Made by a program: the position numbers and the translations under genes
Shown here: in pieces, positions 50,980-64,000 of the stretch
Position numbering within the stretch: the stretch's first letter is position 1
Layout of the letters: each line of letters opens with the position of its first letter
Assembly: GCF_040436345.1 (NCBI RefSeq)
Contig: NC_133234.1
Span: 7,440,446-7,504,445, forward strand
Direction: 5' to 3'
Length of the DNA stretch: 64,000 nucleotides
Source: Pagrus major
Lineage: Eukaryota; Chordata; Actinopteri; Spariformes; Sparidae
The notes under the pieces: model-generated
What the model was told of the DNA's origin: nothing
What the model saw: only the letters and a program-made list of their open reading frames with translations
The model's database searches: none

Positions 50980-51606
50980 GTCAAGAATGAACTCTGTCAG
51001 AGACTATGTAAGGTTTAAAAGAAGGTATAGTATATTCATGCTCCTACAAATGAACAATTGAAATCATAAGCTGTAAAACACACCCTCCCAATACACTCAA
51101 CAGTTTTACTGCTACAGTCTTACACAGTCTGGTATGACAAGTAGCTTACGATGGCTAATGTTATCGTGTTAGCAGACTTTGGAAAGATTTTGTTGTGTAA
51201 CTGACATTACTCATGCAGCTTGCTGTGCCAATCCTCTCCTTTCACTTTTAGCAAGTTTTAGCATTTACCAATTTCCCATAAACAGTAGCCTCTTACAGTG
51301 CATAGACTCACCTTTAGTATGCTACTCATTATGTAACACACCATAGATTTATTGTGCAGTGCACAGGGTGGAGAAGAAACCGACTGAGACATTCTGCACT
51401 ACTGTTTGATTGACATACAGTACTACAAAAACCATTGACATAAAGTTGTGCCATTGCATGTATGTTTTGTACGTAGTGTCTTTCCATCAAAGGGTGTGTT
51501 TCATTGGGTTATCATCTTAAATGAGATGTTATAGTAGCATTGACACAGATTTAGGTTTCTGTGTGTTTGTTGAACAAATAAATTAAACTCCAGTTGATTT
51601 AACTCT

Positions 51607-51612
51607 TTTATT
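51607..51612 (-). terminator. Polyadenylation signal, left pepsinogen
   Basis: AATAAA on the minus strand, about 135 bp past the stop codon. It matches the signal at 63,373-63,378 of the right copy. Confidence 0.8.
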
Positions 51613-51745
51613 GAATTCTAGGAATTGTAATCATTTCTAGGACAAGAAAAAGATCTGTTATCACTGGAAATCCTACGATTGCACTAAGATGTGTATATGA
51701 TTGCTGATTGTTGCAAGGCTCTTGGGCAAGGTGACTTCAGGTTTT

Positions 51746-54827
<3,082 letters not shown>

Positions 54828-55002
54828 TGTCTCGGCTCTGCTGTCAATTATGTAAGAAAATGAATTTCAGTCAAGCAGATCTGGTCACAAAGTTAATCAC
54901 CAAACCATTCGAACTGAAAATCTGCAATAGTAACATTGTAGGTTTATGTATACTCACCTGTAGACCCCAAAACCTGAGTGCCAACAGACAAGCGTGCATC
55001 CT

Positions 55003-55010
55003 CTTTTATA
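55003..55010 (-). promoter_or_regulatory. TATA box, left pepsinogen
   Basis: TATAAAAG on the minus strand, 176 bp before the start codon. A donor (CTACAG|GTGAGT) about 45 bp downstream and a TTGACAG acceptor just before the ATG suggest a short non-coding first exon. Confidence 0.8.
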
Positions 55011-55239
55011 CAGGTGGAGTGACATTTTGCCATTACACAGTGATAAGGCAATGAACACAAATAACTGATAAGTGAAGATAAGCAATGGACAAAATAATCA
55101 TTGACCTCAAGACAAAGTCAATTATGTGATTAAAAGAAGGAACACAAACTTTTGGAAAAAGCTTGCACAAATGCAGTTTAGTATTTTTGTTAATGTAGAA
55201 GGTGCTAACTGGTAAAAGAAGTAGCAAAGCATCACTTTG

Positions 55240-56252
55240 CTAACTCAAAAGGTGATATGAAAAGATTTTCAGGATTAATATAATAATTGTCAACTTTTTG
55301 GTTAATGTTTCAGTTTGATGGATAATATTTTGTTTTACTTTCATGCATTTTATGCTTTTCTGTTACTTCAATCTCAACATTTTATTTTAAACTAATAAAA
55401 CCAAGCTGCATTTTGAATTTGAATGTATTTTCCATGTACGTTAAAGTCAAACATTTGACACCTTTACTATCATTTAATTTTAAACTTCACAGTCAATCCC
55501 CATGGCACAAGGCTCTCTCAATAACAGTGTTTGAGCTATGTTATCTTGTGTTTATTCTTATATCAGGATATTTTCCTTTAGATAGATAATAATATGAATA
55601 ATTGCTGATCAAATATTCATAGCAATGTGTTATCACTTAAAGTAAACACATTAAGAAAGGTGATAGCAGTAGACAGCTAAGCACAGCTGGGTGCAGGCTT
55701 CATCGCAAACATACATATACATGCACACAGCCTGGCAATACATAGCAAAATGGTGACCCAAGTTTGGTCATGATACGTGCCCTTTTGTTATAGGCCACTT
55801 CCACTGCCACATCCCCTTTTAGCCAATTGGCATGAACACAAACACACACACTTCACCTCCATGCCAAATTTCAGCCTCCTAGGGCGAAAAGATATGGCCG
55901 CAAAAGGGTGGGGACATTTTTCGGGACAAACCAACACACACAAACCAAACACACACATCCAAAAGTCAAGGATGAATTAATTCTCATACAAACAACGAAT
56001 CAAACTCATAAGCAATAAAACATACCCCTGCTAAATTCAGTTCATTCAAAGGTTTTATGATACAGTCTTACTTGTTTTGGTTTGACCAGTAGCTTACAAA
56101 AGCTAAATTTAATTAAAGTTGTTGTTGTTTGTGAGAGCTAATGTTAGCTCGTCTGCCCTGGCTATCTTAACTTTTAGCTCTTCCTTCGTCCTCTCATAGT
56201 GCTTTTCCATGTTTTTAGTCTTAGTAGTAGTGGTGTAGTGCTATTTGTTTAA
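55240..56252. other. Upstream flank of left pepsinogen
   Basis: Non-coding DNA shared with the right arm (58,931-60,060). It includes a conserved-looking block 'ggccacttccactgccacat' and 'gatatggccgcaaaagg' that I recognise as part of a dispersed fish repeat. No exons are seen. Confidence 0.6.
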
Positions 56253-57316
56253 TCTGGCCATTCCAGGTATGAGGCTGAAACTGCAGCATTGAAATAATAT
56301 GCAGCCCAAATTTTGACAGAGTGTGGGTAAAGGAGTTTAAAATTGACATATCCATTGTCATGTGAAAAACAGGTCTCTCCAAAACAACTTTTAATTGGCT
56401 TTAAAAAGTCCTTTTTAATAAAGCTTTTATTGAGATTTGTTCAGTTCAGATTTTGTAATAGCACTTTATTGAGTTTAAGAGGTAGAAGAATTGTCTCAAT
56501 TCATAAAGTACAATAACAACTATCTTTTCATTTAGCTGAACAGGACTTAAAGTCTATTGAAATACTAGCAGCTGTGAGAGGCAGAGCTGTGCATTGAGTG
56601 AAATGCTAATGTCATTATGCTAAAAGACTCACAATCACAAAGCTAACATGCTAAAGTTAAGCACGTATAATGTGTACCATGTTCACACTTTTTACCATTT
56701 TTCACCGTTTAAACAAGTTGAAATAGAAGACTTCATCTGCGCATTCAAAAGGCTTTCTTTCTCATTTTTTATATTTATTATTTTTTTGGCCTTTGTATGG
56801 CTTTAATGATAGGAAAGCTCAGAGAGATGACAGGAAACAGGATGACAGAGAGGGGGGTGACACGCAGCAAAAAGACCGATTATTACACAGGTGTATCTTG
56901 AGCTGATTAAAATAAGAGGCCACTCTAATGTTTATCTTGAAAAAAGACATTCATTAAGCACTCACTTAATAGACTTCATATGACTAGGGCTGAGGTTGTG
57001 CATTGATGCATACAAATTAGTCTATATATCAGTCAACAAAATGCACTGTTTTTTGTCCGTAGCTTATGCCTGGCAATACTAAAACACCGCCGCCACCATG
57101 GATACTCGGTTCACACGCTGTGACATTCGCAAACCAGTCACCCACACAATGCCATACTCGCTGTCTGTCATCTGCAAGTACATTCAAACCAGGATTAAGC
57201 TGTTAGGAGAACACTTCTCTAAAGTGCCAGATGCCATCCAAGATGAGCATTCGCCCAGCCTAGTTGGTTATGATGACAAAATGCAGTCAGTTCAACACCC
57301 TGGTGAGGACAATGGG
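56253..57316 (-). repeat. Inverted copy of plcxd1 exon 1 tip, intron 1 and Tc1 remnant
   Basis: 56,253-56,292 reads 'ctggccattccag|gtatga', the last bases and donor of plcxd1 coding exon 1 (source 49,134-49,176). 56,521-56,730 matches the reverse complement of 48,905-49,126. 56,885-57,316 matches the reverse complement of parts of 48,175-48,870 within the Tc1 remnant. Material without a match at the source lies at about 56,293-56,520 and 56,735-56,885, and about 230 bp of the source Tc1 is missing. Homology stops near 'gacaatggg', exactly where pepsinogen sequence begins. Confidence 0.88.
56760..56885 (+). repeat. Dispersed fish repeat inserted in the inverted copy
   Basis: 'ggctttaatgataggaaagc' followed by 'agagatgacaggaaac', 'gacagagaggggggtgac' and 'acgcagcaaa' is a widespread teleost repeat segment. 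It is absent from the plcxd1 source region, so it was inserted after the copy was made or lost from the source. Confidence 0.5.
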
Positions 57317-57662
<346 letters not shown>

Positions 57663-57811
57663 TCAACCTGAAGTCACCTCGCCCAAGAGCCTTGCAACAA
57701 TCATGTGTAAATCTTAGTGCTATTGTAGTTTCAGTACTGCTGTAATGATGTGAGATGTCTGAGATTCAAACCTTTTCCTTGTCCTATAAATGATTAAATG
57801 CCCTCAAATCC

Positions 57812-57817
57812 AATAAA
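57812..57817 (+). terminator. Polyadenylation signal of the pepsinogen fragment
   Basis: AATAAA about 150 bp after the fragment's stop codon, in the same relative place as in the complete genes. Confidence 0.65.
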
Positions 57818-57877
57818 AACAGTTAAATCACTTTGCATGTTGTTTTATTAAACTGTACAACAAATAGATATGACAAT

Positions 57878-58480
57878 AAGAGCCCTATCATACACCCAGC
57901 GCAAAGTGTTGCACAGTACAGCGTTCCTCCTCCTCAGTTTTGGTGCATGTGCTCATATGCAGTCAAATGCAGTTGTTGAGGGGACAAAGGATTGGGAGAC
58001 AGCGTAGGCCGAAAGTCCATCATCCAAGGAACACATACCTGTCCCTCAGCAAAGAGGAGTGCTACTTTTTAAATAGCAATGTGCTAGTTGCAGGTGCATC
58101 TGGCATTTGCGAATGCATAGGAATATGGACGGTGTACGGTTGAGGGAATTTAGTGCCAAAGGAAAGTGACATCACTGCATGCAAGGAAAAGTTTAAAATA
58201 TCTAAAAGCAGCAGCACTAAAGCACAGTGTACGTGTGTTTTGAACCCATCTTTTCAGGTGCATCGACTATCTGGATAGTGTGCCCTTTAAATAGAAGGAA
58301 TAAAACTGTGCCATTGAATTTAGACTAGCTTTTCATTGGTCTATGGCAGTCAATTTCTGCTGCCTAAAGATAGCAATGCACCATCAAAGCACCTGACCAC
58401 ACCTCATTGGGATGGGCCCAAACAGGCAGGACACCAGGATTTCAGTTTTGGGTGGACCACAGTAATTTTGGCTGGGCCTC
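57878..58480 (+). mobile_element. Harbinger-like transposon remnant
   Basis: It starts with 'agagccctatcatacaccca' followed by 'gcgcaaag', a border type I associate with fish Harbinger elements. A short frame at 57,940-58,143 contains LRGQRIGRQRRPKV and then TYLSLSKEE, resembling the N-terminal end of a Harbinger nuclease (RRRPRV...LSDEEL type). No catalytic region and no clear right TIR are visible. It lies in the spacer, not in the duplicated arms. Confidence 0.5.
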
Positions 58481-58608
58481 ATTAATACATATTTTAATAA
58501 TGTTTGCCTTTCATTTATTTAATTATTGATTTTTTTTTTTTTTTACAGTTTTCAGTCTTGCTAAAACAGAGATGATATTATGCTTTGATCTCAGGTGGGC
58601 TCTGGTGC

Positions 58609-58934
58609 TTAAAGCAGCACTATGGGGAAATTGCCATTTTGTGCGATTTGACACCCCCCACACTTTCTGAGTGCAACACTACTGTCATAGATACAAATCC
58701 CAGGTCTGTAATTTGTCAGACATAATGTGAAGCTAACTACAAACAAAACACGTTACATCATTGTATCTTGAAGTAAACATTTATGTAACGCTGTGATCCT
58801 GCGCTCTCACTGCAGAAACAAGTGATAGGGGGCTGTGGCAGAGACACCATGCACCTTATTACAAGAGACTGTACCATCAAAATAATTTGGAAGCTGTTAT
58901 TTTAAGGTAAAAAGGTGACATAATGCTGCTTTAA
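58609..58934. mobile_element. TTAA-flanked MITE (piggyBac-type)
   Basis: TTAA at 58,609-58,612 and 58,931-58,934 flank a 318-bp element whose ends are inverted (AGCAGCACTATG and, reversed, AGCAGCATTATG). TTAA duplication is the hallmark of piggyBac-type insertion. The interior is non-coding. Its right-hand TTAA is the first sequence of the right arm of the inverted duplication. Confidence 0.78.
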
Positions 58935-59444
58935 ACAAATAGCACTACGCCACTACCATTGTGACTAAACACATGGAAAAGCACTATGAGAGGATGAAGG
59001 AAAAGCTAAAAGTTAAGATAGCCAGGGCAGACGAGCTAACATTAGCTCTCACAAACAACAACAACTTTAATTAAATTTAGCTTTTATAAGCTACTGGTCA
59101 TACCAAAACAAGTAAGACTGTATCATAAAACCTTTGAATGAACTGAATTTAGCAAGGGTATGTTTTATTGGTTATGAGCTTGATTCGTTGTTTTTTATGA
59201 GAATGAATTTACAATTCAGAGGCGCGTTCTAGTTTCTGGTGCTTTCTGCCTAATCTCATTGCCTCAATTCAGTGAATGGAGTTGGCTCATGTGTCATCAT
59301 CTGACTTAAGCATAGAACTTTGGACGTGATAAAAAAGTGGTTGTATGGAGGGGACTCCTACCAGGGGGCTTCTGGTGGTCCCCATGGAGTTAGGAGTGTC
59401 CAACAGCTCTGCAGGTTACTCTGTTGGTTGGTCCCCAAAAATGT

Positions 59445-59457
59445 CCCCCCCCCCCCC
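59445..59457. repeat. C13 homopolymer
   Basis: Thirteen consecutive C. The matching place in the left arm (near 55,913) is a short mixed G/A run. It could also be an assembly or length-error site. Confidence 0.9.
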
Positions 59458-60288
59458 ATTTGCGGCCATATCTTTAGGCCCTAGTCAGCTGAAATTTGGC
59501 ATGGAGGTGAATTGTGTGTGTTTGTGTTCATGCCAATTGGCTAAAAGGAGATGTGGTAGTGGAAGTGGCCTATAACAAAAGGGCACGTATCATGACCAAA
59601 CTTTGGTCACCATTTTTCTATGTATTGCCAGGTTGTGTGCATGTATATGCATGTTTGCGATGAAGCCTGCACATAGCTGTGCTTAGCTTTGGCTACTGAT
59701 ATCACCTTTCTTAGTGTGTTTACTTTAAGTGATAACACTAATAATTCATATTATTATCTTTCTAAAGGAAAATATCCTGATATAAGAGTAAACACAAGAT
59801 AACATAGCTCAAACATTGTTATGATGAGAGCCTGTGTGTGGAAAATACATTCAAATTTAAAATGCAGCTTGGTTTTATCAGTTTAAAAAAAAATGTGGAG
59901 ATTGAAAAGAAAAGCATCAAAAGCATGAAAACAAAATAGTATGCATTAAACTGAAAACATTAACCACATTAAAACTCAAAAAGTTTTAATGGAAAAATAA
60001 AAAGTCAATTATTATATTCATTTATCCTGAAAATCTTTTCATATCACCTTTTGAGTTAGCAAAGTGATACTTTGCTACTTCTTTTGCCAGTTAGCGCCTT
60101 CAACATTGACACAAATACTAAACTGCATTTGTGCAAGCTTTTTCCAAAAGTTTGTGTTCCTTCTTTTAATCACATAATTGACTTTGTCTTGAGGTCAGTG
60201 ATTATTTTGTCCATTGCTTATCTTCACTTATCAGTTATTTGTGTTCATTACCTTATCACTGTGTAATGGCAAAATGTCACTCCACCTG

Positions 60289-60296
60289 TATAAAAG
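60289..60296 (+). promoter_or_regulatory. TATA box, right pepsinogen
   Basis: TATAAAAG, 183 bp before the start codon. It is followed by CTACAG|GTGAGT (donor at 60,342), consistent with a short non-coding first exon spliced to just before the ATG. Confidence 0.8.
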
Positions 60297-60471
60297 AGGA
60301 TGCATGCCTGTCTGTAGGCACTCAGGTTTTGGGGTCTACAGGTGAGTGCACATAAACCTACGATGTTACTACTGCAGATTTTCAGTTTGAATGGTTCGGT
60401 GATTAATTTTGTGACCAGATCTGCTTGACTGAAATTCATTTTCTTACATAGTTGACAGCAGAGCCGAGACA

Positions 60472-63239
<2,768 letters not shown>

Positions 63240-63372
63240 AAAACCTGAAGTCACCTTGCCCAAGAGCCTTGCAACAATCAGCAATCATATACAGATCTTA
63301 GAGCAATCGTAGGATTTCCAGTAATAGCAGATCTTTTTCTTGTCCTAGAAATGATTACAATTCCTAAAATTC

Positions 63373-63378
63373 AATAAA
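63373..63378 (+). terminator. Polyadenylation signal, right pepsinogen
   Basis: AATAAA 134 bp after the stop codon, matching the left copy. Confidence 0.82.
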
Positions 63379-64000
63379 AGAATTAAATCAACTGGAGTTT
63401 AATTCACTTGTTCAACAAATAGTCAGGTTTCTAAATCTGTGTCAGTGCTGAGCTACTATAACATCTCATTTAAGATGATAACCCAATGAAACACACCCTT
63501 TGATGGAAAGACACTACGTACAAAACATACATGCAATGGCACAACTTTATGTCAAAGGTATTTGTAGTACTGTATGCTCAATCAAACAGTAGTGCAGAGT
63601 GTCTCAGTCTGTTTCTTCTCCCCCCTGTGCACTGCACAATAAATCTATGGTGTTACATAATGAGTAGCATACTAAAGATGAGTCTATGTACTATAAGAGG
63701 CTACTGTTTATGGAAAATTGAAAGGAGAGGAGAGGCACAGCAAGCTGCATGAGTAATGTCAGTTACACAAAAAATCTCTCCAATGTCTGATAACACTATA
63801 ACATAACCGTAAGCTACTTGTCATACCAGACTGTGTAAGACTGTAGCTGTAAAACTACTGAGTGTATTGGGAGGGTGTGTTTTACAGCTTATGATTTCAG
63901 TTGTTCATTTGCAGGAGCATGAATATACTATACCTTCTTTTTCAACCTTACATAGTCTCTGACAGAGTTCATTCTTGACATATGCAACAAAAATACCAAA

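Overview
The window is vertebrate nuclear DNA, almost certainly from a ray-finned (percomorph-type) fish. It has GT-AG introns, dense (CA/TG)n microsatellites, fish-type Tc1, L2, hAT, Harbinger and TTAA-flanked transposon debris, and three recognisable vertebrate gene families. There are no operons, CRISPR arrays or convincing RNA genes.

Layout. (1) Positions 1-16,764 are gene-poor and microsatellite-rich. I find no coding exon there. It is either the last intron of spata20 or its 3' flank. (2) Positions 16,765-44,437, minus strand: fifteen exons of spata20, encoding a thioredoxin-fold plus alpha/alpha-barrel protein, joined in frame for 757 codons. The last exon (about 55-60 residues expected) was not found. 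Introns 12, 13 and 14 (about 8.7, 7.0 and 2.7 kb) carry most of the repeats. (3) Positions 44,745-49,275, minus strand: a complete six-exon plcxd1 (PI-PLC X-domain protein, 320 aa). Its poly(A) signal lies about 100 bp upstream of the spata20 start codon. A degraded Tc1 transposon sits in its first coding intron. (4) About 50,980-63,979: a large imperfect inverted duplication with arms of about 5.3 and 5.0 kb. Each arm holds one complete nine-exon pepsinogen A gene of 379 codons. The genes are divergent, minus strand in the left arm and plus strand in the right. (5) The spacer between the arms (about 56,253-58,930) is a mosaic. In order it holds an inverted copy of part of plcxd1 exon 1 and intron 1 with its Tc1 remnant, the last two exons of a third and more diverged pepsinogen, a Harbinger-like fragment, and a TTAA-flanked MITE ending at the right-arm boundary.

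How the parts relate. The two pepsinogens are near-identical secreted gastric aspartic protease zymogens with matching TATA boxes, introns and 3' ends. Exon 2 is identical between them. Seven differences, six of them amino-acid-changing, are packed into about 35 bp of exon 5. The region corresponding to that block in pepsin lines the substrate cleft. The most interesting object is this palindromic pepsinogen locus, with its composite spacer and a shared TTTAA at the breakpoints. It suggests recent rearrangement followed by sequence homogenisation and local divergence. spata20 and plcxd1 are ordinary single-copy neighbours, apart from a TG-repeat 3' splice site at spata20 exon 14.

Limits: splice junctions were read by eye from GT/AG, frame and family similarity. 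No alignment or expression data were used. Repeat-family names come from recognition only.
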